Of a DNA stretch of 64,000 nucleotides, positions 18,532 through 27,800 are shown in pieces. Positions within the stretch are counted from its first letter, which is position 1. Each line of letters starts with the position of its first letter. The DNA is from CAXBNB01 sp040151475. GTDB taxonomy: Bacteria; Bacteroidota; Bacteroidia; Cytophagales; Cyclobacteriaceae. Both the position numbers and the translations under genes were made by a program. The notes under the pieces are model-generated. The model was not told the DNA's origin and searched no databases. It saw only the letters and a list, made by a program, of their open reading frames with translations. The DNA lies in assembly GCF_040151475.1 (NCBI RefSeq), contig NZ_JBDKWG010000139.1, forward strand, positions 1-64,000, in the 5' to 3' direction.

Positions 18532-19737
18532 ATGTCAATAGAAAAATCAGGATCATACCTGAAAAAAATAGGTCCAGGCATTATCACTGCAGCTTTGATC
18601 TTTGGCCCGGGAAGCCTGACCATCAATACCAAGCTTGGAGCCAGTTATGGTTTTTCCCTGATTTGGGTGATTGTGTTGGCAATGGTGTTTATGACAGCTT
18701 TTACAGCTATGACTACTAAGATAGGATTGTCTGGTTCTGTTTCTTTAATAGAAAAAATAAAGAATGAATTAGGGAAGCCTTTAGCATATATAGTTGGAAT
18801 TGGAGTGTTTTTGGTTACGGCTTCATTTCAGGCTGGTAATACTATTGGAGCCAGTGTAGCATTTTCTGAACTATTCAATTCTTCTGTCATTTTCTGGATA
18901 GCATTGTTTACCTCATTGGCTATTTCTTTGCTTTTCTTCAAATCGTTTTATAAGATTCTGGAAAAACTCATGATTGGCTTGGTAATGTTGATGCTTACCT
19001 CATTTTTACTAACGATTATAATGGCAAAACCGGATTTAATTGCCATCATGAGAGGGTTAATTCCTAATATACCCAGTGGATCAGAATACCTGATTATTAC
19101 ACTTACCGCATCCAGTTTTTCGATAGTTGGTGCGTTTTACCAGTCATATCTGGTGCGTGAAAAGGGCTGTGCTCCGGAAGATTTACAGGACTCATTAAGT
19201 GAAAGCAGAACCGGAATAATTATTCTGGGACTATTATCTACAATGGTAATGCTTTGTGCCGGGGCAGTTTTGAAAAACAACAACATAGAGGTGAAAAATG
19301 CAGCAGATTTGGGAATGGCTTTGGAGCCTTTGTTTGGATCTTTTACCTCCAAAGCTTTTATGATTGGCTTTTTTGCAGCATCCTTTTCATCCATGGTCGG
19401 CAATGCAACTATCGGAGGAGTGATTCTCGCAGATACATTCTTTTCTGAAAGTCAATTGAGCAACATCAGAGTGAGAATGATGATTGTGTTGGTAATTGTT
19501 ATAGGAGCAATAGTGGCCTTTATTTTTGGTTCTCTTCCTCTCCAACTGATCATTTTTGCTCAAGGCATTACCGTCATGATTGTACCGGTTTCAGCTGGTG
19601 TCATTCTGTTTTTTGCCAACTCTAAAAAAATGTCAACAGAGCTGCAAAATACCAGATACTTAAACGTGATGGGCTATTTGGGAATAGCTGTTTTGCTGAT
19701 TATGTCCATGTATAGTGTGAAATACCTGTTTTTTTAA
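18532..19737 (+). CDS. NRAMP-fold (SLC11-like) transporter lacking canonical metal ligands
   Basis: 401 residues and about 11 membrane segments. The N-terminal 'GPGIITAALIF' followed by 'LGASYGF' aligns with NRAMP/MntH TM1. The metal-binding DPGN tetrad is GPGS here (residues 25-28), so both the Asp and Asn ligands are absent. The TM6 region reads VGAFYQSYLV (about 199-208), where canonical members have A-x-x-MPH, so the Met and His are absent too. It heads a tight operon with an SDR and a DHDPS-like lyase, overlapping the SDR gene by one base (TAATG). Family membership is fairly certain. Transport of Mn or Fe is doubtful; an organic or atypical substrate is inference from ligand loss and context. 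Confidence 0.8.
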   Translation: MSIEKSGSYLKKIGPGIITAALIFGPGSLTINTKLGASYGFSLIWVIVLAMVFMTAFTAMTTKIGLSGSVSLIEKIKNELGKPLAYIVGIGVFLVTASFQAGNTIGASVAFSELFNSSVIFWIALFTSLAISLLFFKSFYKILEKLMIGLVMLMLTSFLLTIIMAKPDLIAIMRGLIPNIPSGSEYLIITLTASSFSIVGAFYQSYLVREKGCAPEDLQDSLSESRTGIIILGLLSTMVMLCAGAVLKNNNIEVKNAADLGMALEPLFGSFTSKAFMIGFFAASFSSMVGNATIGGVILADTFFSESQLSNIRVRMMIVLVIVIGAIVAFIFGSLPLQLIIFAQGITVMIVPVSAGVILFFANSKKMSTELQNTRYLNVMGYLGIAVLLIMSMYSVKYLFF

Positions 19738-20768
19738 TGAATATGAAGAAGATAAATAATGTAGAGGAATTGGAAGATCAATTGGCACATCCCACGCCGG
19801 AATTGATAAATGATCTGGTTAAAATTGATGGAGATATCATGATATTGGGGTTGGGAGGGAAAATGGGACCTAGTCTTGCTAAACTGGCTGTAAATGCCAT
19901 TCGTGAAGGTGGATTGAAGAAAAAAGTAATAGGTGCTTCAAGGTTTTCGAATAAAAAGCTAAGAGACGAATTAGAGGGAAATGGTATTGAAACCATAGCC
20001 GGAGATTTGTTGGACGAAGATTTTTTGAAAAGCCTGCCGGAATGCAAGAATGTTATTTATATGGCTGGTAACAAATTTGGAACAGCTGGCAATGAACATT
20101 TTACCTGGGCTATGAATGCTTATTTACCCGGGCGGGTAGCGGAGAAATATAAGAACTCCAGAATAGTGGTTTTTTCAAGTGGAAACATATACCCATTCAT
20201 GCCAACTGATAGTAAGGGTGCCAATGAGAGTGTAAAGCCTGATCCGATTGGTGAGTATGCTCAGTCTTGTCTTGGCAGGGAGCGGATTTTTGAACATTTC
20301 TCTATCAAAAATCAAACTCCGATGCTGATTTATCGCCTAAACTACGCAGTGGATTTACGTTATGGGGTATTGTTTGAAGTGGCCAAGTCAGTATTTAATG
20401 AGAAACCTATTGACATCACTACAGGTTATGCCAATGTAATTTGGCAAGGGGATGCCAATAGCTTTGCAATCAGTTCATTATTGCACTGCTCTACTCCTGC
20501 AAAACTGCTCAACATAACCGGCCCTGAGGTTATTTCTATAGAGTGGCTTGCAAAAAGGTTTGGAGAACTTATGGGCAAGCCTGTACGGTTTACAGGAGAA
20601 TCAGAACCAACTACTCTGCTCAACGACGCTTCGCATTCTTTCGAACTTTTTGGCAAACCAAAAGTGGCATTGGATAAGGTTATAGAATGGACGGCAGATT
20701 GGGTGATGTCCGGTGGAGAAGACCTTGGAAAACCCACTCATTTTCAAGAACGAAAAGGAAACTTTTAA
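19737..20768 (+). CDS. NAD-dependent epimerase/dehydratase-like SDR
   Basis: 343 residues. After an unusual helical N-terminus with HPTPELINDL, a Rossmann glycine motif (ILGLGGKMG, about 36-44) and 'VIYMAGNKFG' follow, then the active-site strand 'VVFSSGNIYPF'. The expected YxxxK motif reads YAQSC (Tyr174 to Cys178), so the catalytic Lys is replaced. It is probably cytoplasmic. The start ATG overlaps the stop of the transporter gene by one base, and the DHDPS-like gene starts 3 bp after its stop, so the three are translationally linked. Extended-SDR members act on nucleotide sugars or sugar acids; with the lysine missing, an altered mechanism is possible. Confidence 0.85.
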   Translation: MNMKKINNVEELEDQLAHPTPELINDLVKIDGDIMILGLGGKMGPSLAKLAVNAIREGGLKKKVIGASRFSNKKLRDELEGNGIETIAGDLLDEDFLKSLPECKNVIYMAGNKFGTAGNEHFTWAMNAYLPGRVAEKYKNSRIVVFSSGNIYPFMPTDSKGANESVKPDPIGEYAQSCLGRERIFEHFSIKNQTPMLIYRLNYAVDLRYGVLFEVAKSVFNEKPIDITTGYANVIWQGDANSFAISSLLHCSTPAKLLNITGPEVISIEWLAKRFGELMGKPVRFTGESEPTTLLNDASHSFELFGKPKVALDKVIEWTADWVMSGGEDLGKPTHFQERKGNF

Positions 20769-20771
20769 ACT

Positions 20772-21860
20772 ATGAAATTATCAGAAGAAATTAAGGAGTT
20801 GTTATTTGAAGGGACAGTTATTCCGGCTCATCCGCTTGCCCTTGATGCCAACAGGCAGTTGGATGAATTTCACCAGCGTTTGCTGACCAGATATTATGCT
20901 GCTTCCGGTGCTGGGGGTATTGCTGTGGGTGTTCATACTACTCAATTTGAAATCAGGGACCCGGAAATCAATTTGTACGAAAAGGTGTTATCGTTGGCAG
21001 TATCAGAGGTGGAATCTATCGGGCTAGATCGCCCTTTCATTAAAGTTGCGGGTGTAAGTGGTTCTACTGAACAGGCTGTAAATGAAGCTAAAATAGCCAG
21101 GAAATTAGGCTATGACATAGTATTGGTAAGTATCAATGGGTTGAAAGACTGGTCTGAAGAAGATCTCTTGGACAGAGCCAGACAGATAGGAGAACACATG
21201 CCTCTTTTTGGATTTTATCTACAAACTTCTGTAGGTGGTAAAGTTCTTACCGAGAATTTTTGGAAAGAATTTGCGGAAATACCAAATGTGTATGCCATAA
21301 AGATCGCGCCGTTTAATCGTTATCAGTCCATCGAAGTGGTCAGGGCAGTTTGTAATTCCTCCCGATGCAACGATATAGCTATTTATACCGGAAATGATGA
21401 CAATATCCTGAATGACCTGTTAACAACCTATCGTATAAATACTGAAAGAGGTATAGTAGATAAAGACATAGTAGGTGGCTTGTTGGGACACTGGGCAGTT
21501 TGGACCGAAAAAGCAGTTAAATTGCTGAATCACGTTAAAAAAGTGAAGCTTTCCGGAGGTCAAATGAATAGAGATTTACTCACTAAAAACATAGAAGTGA
21601 CAGATTCTAATGCTGCATTTTTCGATACTAAAAACAATTTCAAAGGATGTATTGCAGGTATTCACGAAGTATTGCGCAGACAAGGATTGCTCAAAGGAAT
21701 TTGGTGTCTTGATCCAAATGAAACGCTTTCAGTTGGGCAAGCAGAAGAAATTGACCGGGTTTATAAGGATTATCCTGAACTCAACGATGATGCGTTTGTC
21801 AAAGATCATTTAGAGGAATGGTCTCAGAAAATAAAGGCATCAACTTTATCTGTGAATTGA
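20772..21860 (+). CDS. DHDPS/NAL-family aldolase-like lyase
   Basis: 362 residues, longer than typical DapA (about 295). The TIM-barrel Schiff-base lysine is visible as Lys177 in VYAIKIAPFN, and Tyr149 in FGFYLQT sits where DapA has its catalytic Tyr. The usual GTTGE pyruvate loop is replaced by VGVHTTQFE, so it is probably not DapA itself but a relative acting on a 2-keto or sugar-acid substrate. It has a long C-terminal extension (about 300-362). It is in operon with the SDR (3-bp gap), and the FGE-fold gene follows after 8 bp. Role in degrading a keto-deoxy acid or similar compound is inference. Confidence 0.85.
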   Translation: MKLSEEIKELLFEGTVIPAHPLALDANRQLDEFHQRLLTRYYAASGAGGIAVGVHTTQFEIRDPEINLYEKVLSLAVSEVESIGLDRPFIKVAGVSGSTEQAVNEAKIARKLGYDIVLVSINGLKDWSEEDLLDRARQIGEHMPLFGFYLQTSVGGKVLTENFWKEFAEIPNVYAIKIAPFNRYQSIEVVRAVCNSSRCNDIAIYTGNDDNILNDLLTTYRINTERGIVDKDIVGGLLGHWAVWTEKAVKLLNHVKKVKLSGGQMNRDLLTKNIEVTDSNAAFFDTKNNFKGCIAGIHEVLRRQGLLKGIWCLDPNETLSVGQAEEIDRVYKDYPELNDDAFVKDHLEEWSQKIKASTLSVN

Positions 21861-21868
21861 AATAACAA

Positions 21869-22858
21869 ATGGAACGCATGAGAAATTTGATTTCTATTTT
21901 CAGTATTTGCATGGCAGTTTCCTGTTCCGCTTTTTGTCAGTCTTTTGACAATTATTCAGAAGTAATCCAAATGGGAGATAAAGGAGAATCCTTTAAGATG
22001 GTGGCTATTCCCGGTGGACAATTTAAAATGGGAAGCCCTGAAAAAGAAAGCAATAGAAAAGCTGATGAGGGGCCTGTTCATACCGTTCGAATTGATAGTT
22101 TATGGGTTGGGGAATTCGAGATGACTTGGGAGTTGTTTGAACTGTACTTGAATAAAAATATTGATAAACAACAAACAAATTTGTCAGACGCAGTACAATT
22201 AAAGGTGGACGCTATTTCACGTCCAAGTCCGCCATTTGAAGATCCCAGTTTAGGGATGGGCAAGCAAGGTTTTCCAGTTGTAAATATATCCCCTTATGCA
22301 GCTTTAACTTTTTGCAAGTGGTTGTCAACTGTGACAGGGCATTTGTACAGATTACCCACCGAAGCAGAGTGGGAATATGCATGCAGGGCAGGGAGCAAGA
22401 CGGCTTTTCATTTTGGAGAAGACCTTTCACAATTGGATGAATACGCTGTTTATTTTGATAATAGCAACGGCCAATATGCCAAAGTGGGTACTAAAAAAGC
22501 CAATGCCTGGGGATTGTACGACATGCATGGTAATGTATCTGAATGGACACTGGATTTGTACGATGATCAGTTTTACTCAAAATTTGAGGGACAGGAAGCT
22601 GATAACCCATGGAATACACCTTATGTACTTCACCCAAGAGTTTACCGGGGGGGATCGTGGGATGATGATCCGGAGGATTTACGGAGTGCTGCCAGAATGA
22701 AGTCGGGGCTTAATTTACAACGAGGAGATCCACAAGTACCGAAAAGCTTTTGGTGGTACACCAATTCTGAGTTTATCGGATTCAGGGTAGTGCGATCTTA
22801 TAAAGAATTAACACAAGTAGAAATAAGAAAGTTTTGGGCAAAAGTCCTGGACGAATAA
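21869..22858 (+). CDS. Exported FGE-sulfatase-fold (SUMF1-like) protein without catalytic cysteines
   Basis: 329 residues with an N-terminal signal region (ends near SAFCQ, about residue 24; possibly lipoprotein-like). The FGE fold is clear: 'AIPGGQFKMGS', 'RLPTEAEWEYACRAG', 'WGLYDMHGNVSEW', 'YRGGSWDD' and 'EFIGFRVVRS'. The copper-binding Cys pair of true formylglycine-generating enzymes should lie in the C-terminal third, but no Cys occurs there. No sulfatase gene is in the window. It is therefore probably a binding or accessory protein, or an enzyme with another chemistry. It sits between the lyase and the Gfo/Idh gene in a same-strand run. Confidence 0.85.
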   Translation: MERMRNLISIFSICMAVSCSAFCQSFDNYSEVIQMGDKGESFKMVAIPGGQFKMGSPEKESNRKADEGPVHTVRIDSLWVGEFEMTWELFELYLNKNIDKQQTNLSDAVQLKVDAISRPSPPFEDPSLGMGKQGFPVVNISPYAALTFCKWLSTVTGHLYRLPTEAEWEYACRAGSKTAFHFGEDLSQLDEYAVYFDNSNGQYAKVGTKKANAWGLYDMHGNVSEWTLDLYDDQFYSKFEGQEADNPWNTPYVLHPRVYRGGSWDDDPEDLRSAARMKSGLNLQRGDPQVPKSFWWYTNSEFIGFRVVRSYKELTQVEIRKFWAKVLDE

Positions 22859-22882
22859 AGTAATAATAAACATCCTTTTATT

Positions 22883-24196
22883 ATGAGAATGAGTAAAGAC
22901 GTAAATCAAGGAAGAAGAAAATTTGTCAAAACAAGTGCCGCAGTAGCTGCAGGAGGTACTATCCTCAGTAGTTTTCCAATTACTTCATTTGGAGTTGGAA
23001 CCCAAAGTGAACTACGGGTAGGTTTAGTCGGCTGTGGTGGTAGAGGTACAGGAGCAGCCAGTGAGGCATTAAAAACCTCTAAATCGGTAAAACTTGTGGC
23101 ACTTGGGGAAACGTTTGAAGACCGATTGAGTGGAGCTTACTCACAATTGAAATCTACTTTTGGAAATCAGGTAGAAGTTCCTGATTCAAATAAATTTATC
23201 GGTTTTGATGCCTATCAAAAAGTAATTGAAAAATGTGATGTAGTGATTTTGGCCACACCACCTCCATTTCGCCCACAGCATTTTGAAGCCGCTGTAAAAG
23301 CAGATAAACATGTATTTATTGAAAAACCTTTATTTGTGGATATTCCCGGTTATCACAAAGTAATGGAAACCAATGAACTGGCCAAACAAAAGAAATTGAA
23401 TGTAGCTGTGGGTTTGCAGTTGCGGTTTGAGACTGGCTACCAACAGATGGTTGAAAAAATCAACAATGGAGCTATTGGCGACATTACGTCGCTGAATGTG
23501 TATTACAATGTCGGTGCACCTAAAATTCATCCCAGACAACCGGGACAAACGGAGATGAACTATCAGGTGAGAAACTGGAGGTATTTTACCTGGTTGTGGG
23601 GCGGACAGCTTGCAGGGCAGGCTATTCATCAAATTGATGTGATTAACTGGCTGATGAATGATTATCCGGTGACTGTAAATGGTTTGGGAGGGCGGCAGGT
23701 TTTTAGTGGACCTAATCAGGGAAATACGTATGACCACCACTATGCTGAATTTGAATATGCCAATAAGATAAAATTGCATGTGCAGTGTAGGAATATAGAC
23801 AACAACTGGAATAAAAATGGTTTTCACATACAGGGAACTACAGGTTATGCAGATGACAAGTCTCGTATTTACGATCCTTCCGGTACTATTGTGTGGAGGT
23901 ACCGTGACAGAGATGAAACTATTGGTTCTTCTCAAAGGTGTCAATCCAATTTCATCAATTCCGTGTTGGAAAATAAACCACTCAATCAGGTGGAATACGG
24001 AGCTAAATCTACCTTGGCTACTATTATGGGTAGGATGGCGATACATTCCGGTCAGGTCATTACCATTGATCAGGCATTGGCTTCTACAAAGAGTATTTTA
24101 CCAAAAGAGTTTCACTGGGATGCAGAAATGCCGGATATGCCGGGTGCAGATGGAAACTACGAAATTCCAATGCCGGGCAAAACAGAAGTATTGTAA
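22883..24196 (+). CDS. Tat-exported Gfo/Idh/MocA-family oxidoreductase
   Basis: 437 residues. A twin-arginine signal (GRRKFVKTSAAVAAGGT, about residues 10-26) directs it to the periplasm. The Rossmann motif VGLVGCGGRGTGAA (about 47-60) and the EKPLFVD motif (about 138-144) define the Gfo/Idh/MocA family, and 'GGQLAGQAIHQIDVINW' fits the substrate domain. Exported members with tightly held NAD include GH109-type enzymes, but I cannot assign that activity. It follows the FGE-fold gene by 24 bp and precedes the YceI gene by 22 bp, so it belongs to the same operon. Role in oxidising or remodelling a glycan-derived compound is inference. Confidence 0.9.
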   Translation: MRMSKDVNQGRRKFVKTSAAVAAGGTILSSFPITSFGVGTQSELRVGLVGCGGRGTGAASEALKTSKSVKLVALGETFEDRLSGAYSQLKSTFGNQVEVPDSNKFIGFDAYQKVIEKCDVVILATPPPFRPQHFEAAVKADKHVFIEKPLFVDIPGYHKVMETNELAKQKKLNVAVGLQLRFETGYQQMVEKINNGAIGDITSLNVYYNVGAPKIHPRQPGQTEMNYQVRNWRYFTWLWGGQLAGQAIHQIDVINWLMNDYPVTVNGLGGRQVFSGPNQGNTYDHHYAEFEYANKIKLHVQCRNIDNNWNKNGFHIQGTTGYADDKSRIYDPSGTIVWRYRDRDETIGSSQRCQSNFINSVLENKPLNQVEYGAKSTLATIMGRMAIHSGQVITIDQALASTKSILPKEFHWDAEMPDMPGADGNYEIPMPGKTEVL

Positions 24197-24218
24197 AATG
24201 GGGTTGAATTAAAATTTT

Positions 24219-24821
24219 ATGGTTTTGAAATTTAGAACAATGATGAGGGCAATTTCTTTTTTTCTGGTGCTGATACTGCTCTGTTTTATTTCTTTTGCTC
24301 AGGAGAAATATGTCGTGTCTGCTAAAAGCAATATAAAAGTGACAGGTACTTCTACTTTACACGATTGGGAAGTGCTATCCAATGAAATTTCCGGTAGTTT
24401 ACTTTTTGAATTGAAAGATAAGGGTAAAAAGAACCAACCATTGAAAGGAAGTATAGCCAGTGCTGAGTTGAGTTTAAAGGTGGAAAGCCTGAAGAGTGAG
24501 CGTGGAGAAACTATGAATGGCAAGATGCACAGGGCATTGCTGTATGATGAGTTTCCTCAGATCAAATTTTCACTGACAGAAGCCATTCCGGTAAATGAGG
24601 CCAGCACAATTGCCAAGGGAGTTTTGGCCATAGCAGGAACGGAAAAAAGTGTACAGATTGGAGTGGATTTGGATGTTTCAGAAGATACTATTTTGATTCA
24701 GGGTTCGAAAAACTTTAAATTGAGTGATTTTGAAATCGATCCTCCTTCTGCCATGTTTGGACAGATAGAAACAGGAAATGATATCGTGATTTCTTTCGAC
24801 CTGAAATACACCAAAGAATAA
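24219..24821 (+). CDS. YceI-family periplasmic lipocalin-like protein
   Basis: 200 residues with a signal peptide ending about residue 27 (SFAQ). The YceI pattern is visible: 'KVTGTSTLHDWEVLS' near the N-terminus, 'LKVESLKSERGETMNGKM' (quoted in part), 'FPQIKFSLTEA' and a C-terminal 'DIVISFDLKY'. YceI proteins bind polyisoprenoid or lipid-like ligands in a beta barrel. It starts 22 bp after the Gfo/Idh stop, and the DUF5107 gene follows about 48 bp later. A GTG immediately after its stop could let the next frame begin earlier, but the downstream ATG is preferred. ATG 24219 is used here; a second ATG lies at 24240. Confidence 0.88.
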   Translation: MVLKFRTMMRAISFFLVLILLCFISFAQEKYVVSAKSNIKVTGTSTLHDWEVLSNEISGSLLFELKDKGKKNQPLKGSIASAELSLKVESLKSERGETMNGKMHRALLYDEFPQIKFSLTEAIPVNEASTIAKGVLAIAGTEKSVQIGVDLDVSEDTILIQGSKNFKLSDFEIDPPSAMFGQIETGNDIVISFDLKYTKE

Positions 24822-24869
24822 GTGCAATATTATTACAATAAGAGAATAACTATTAACAATTGGAGAAAA

Positions 24870-27800
24870 ATGGAATCGTATCGTCTTAAGTATAGGTCTT
24901 TGAAAATAAAGTTATTTACGGTATTGCTTTGTATTTCTTCACAAATACTGATGGCTCAAACTGTAACCATTAGAGAAGAAAAAATAACCATACCCACCTA
25001 TCCTTTTGATAACCCTAATCCGGTTCCTTTATTGGTTTCCAAACCAGCAGTATATCCCTATCATAAATTTGACGGGTATAGTCATAAAAGCGAATTGAAA
25101 GATTGGAAAGTCATTACGCTTGAGAATGATTACATCAAAGTGATGGTATTGCCTGAGGCAGGAGGTAAGGTTTGGGGCGCAATTGATAAAAGCACAGGAG
25201 CGGATTTTATTTACAAAAATGAAGTAATGAAGTTTCGCAATATCGCCTTGCGTGGGCCATGGACTTCAGGTGGAATTGAATTCAACTTTGGCTATATCGG
25301 GCATACACCGTCAACTGCCACTCCTGTGGACTATTTGACGAAAAAAAATGAAGATGGTAGTGTGAGCTGTTTTGTTGGCGGTATCGACCTGCCCTCCAGA
25401 ACACAGTGGAGGGTCGAAATCAAGCTTTCGGGAGATAAGTCATATTTCGAAACCAATGTATTGTATTTCAATCCCACGAATACCACAAAATCATATTACA
25501 ACTGGATGACTGGTGCGGCGCATGCCAGAGATGGATTTGAAATGATTTATCCCGGTAATCAGGCTTTAACTCATTCAGGAATGCCGGTTTCCTGGCCTGT
25601 AAATGCAGAAGGCATTGAACAAAACTTTTATGAAAACAATAATTTTGGCAGTCATGTTTCTCAGCATGTGGTAGGTGCCTACGAAGATTTTTTTGGAGGA
25701 TACTATCATGATGAACAACGAGGGTTTGGCCATATTGCACCTTACGAGCAAATGCCGGGACAGAAAGTCTGGTTGTGGGCATTGTCCAGATCAGGTGGTA
25801 TTTGGGAGGATTTGCTGACAGATACTGATGGTCAATACATGGAATTTCAGGCAGGGAGAATGTTGAATCAGTTTTCACCCGGTAGTCTGGATAATCCTAT
25901 TACCAAAGCGGAGTTTCAACCGTACAGGTATGACACCTGGAATGAGATTTGGTTTCCGTACAACAAGATCGGAGGAATGGTGGATGCATCAGATATGGGA
26001 GTGCTAAATGTTAAGAACAACAACGGAAAGCTTAAGATAGGGCTGAATGCATTGTCCTTTGGTAAAGCCACCATTAAGGTGTTGCAAAAGGGAAAAGAGG
26101 TTTATTCAAAAACGCAAGACTTTTCACCCAATCAGGTCTTTATGGATGAATTGTCCATAGCACAAGAAGAAGGTTTTGAAGTAGTTGTTGAGGGGCTTGA
26201 TTTGGCTTATAGTAGTACACCAAAAGAAAACCTGAAACGTGAATTTAATTCTCCTCCAAAAAAGGAAGAGACTGCTGGATTACTCTTTCATGAAGGTTTG
26301 GAATTAAAAAGATCAAGAAAATTCACTAAAGCCATTGAAGTACTAACAAAGGCGGTGGAATTGGATCCGTATCACATTGATGCGTTGAATGCCCTTGCAG
26401 AGATTTACTACAACAAGGGTATGAATGAGCTGAGTTTACAATTCGCAGGCCAAACATTGACATTGGATACTTACGATCCTGCTGCGAATTTCATCGTTGG
26501 GAATGTTTACAAATCGATGTATGATTATACCAATGCATTGGAGTTTTACGGTTGGGCTGCCCGATCTATGGAGTTTAGAGCTGCTGCTTATATGGAGATG
26601 GGAGGCATTTATTTAATAGCAAAGAAATACAAGAAAGCACAGGAGTATCTTCAAAAGTCTTTGAACTATAATGGAACCAACTTAATTGCCATGCATTTGT
26701 TGGCTGTTGTCAATAGAAAATTGGTAAGGAATGATGAGGCACAAAAACTGCTTTCAAAAATATTGGACATTGATCCCCTCAACCACTTGGCTGGCTATGA
26801 ATTTGGCTTGTTGGATGCGAGTAAAAAAAGCAGCTTTAGTGAATCAATTAGGACTGAATTGGCTTATCAGGCTTATTTGGAAATGGCAATGCATTACTAC
26901 AATTATGGATTGAATGATGAAGCGTATGACATATTGGAGATTTCACCAGACCATCCAATGATTTTGGGTTGGAAAGCCTTTTTGCAGCAATCTAAAATCT
27001 CAGAAAGCAAAAAGAATCTTGATGCAATGACGGCTGCTTCTCCGGAATTTGTTTTCCCTTACAGAACTGAGTCTATTGAGATGTTGAAATGGGTCAATAC
27101 TCAAACAAATAGTTGGAAGGCAAAATATTATTTGGGACTCAATTATTGGGCAAAAGATAGGGTAGAGGAGGCATCAGTTTTGATTGAAGCTTGTGAAGAT
27201 AAGTCCGATTATGCACCATTCTACACTTCAAGAGCATATTTGCTAAACTCAACGAAAACAACAGACCAGCTTGCTGACTTGGAAAAAGCAAGGGCGCTTG
27301 ATAATGAAGATTGGAGGAATTGGGACAATATCATAGATTATCGACTGAAAAACAACGAAGATCAGTTTGCATTGAAACTGGCTCTTCAGGCGGTAAAGAA
27401 ATTCAAAGGAAACTATGAGTTGGGGCTAAAGCTTTCTACAGCTTATGTGAATACAGGTCAATATAAAAAGTGTATTGATTACCTCAAAACGCTCAATGTA
27501 CTTCCTTTTGAAGGAGCAGGAATTGGAAGAGAAATCTACGAACAGGCACATCTTTTATATGCCATCGAGAAAGTGAATTCCGGGCAATACAGCAATGCTT
27601 TGAAGCTGGTAGATCAGGCAAGATTGTGGCCGGAAAACCTAGGGGTAGGAGCGCCTTATGATCCAGATTTAAGAACAGAAGACTTTTTAGCGGCTCTTTG
27701 TTTAAAGAAACTGAATGAAGATAGTTATAAAGATTACGAGCAAAAAGTTGTTGATTATACCGTAGCTAAACTTGCTCCTAATTCGCTTCAAACCATATTG

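Noticed and set aside
23330..24046. Long minus-strand open frame opposite the Gfo/Idh gene
   Set aside because: Its composition is that of a shadow frame; the opposite strand has clear Rossmann and EKP motifs.
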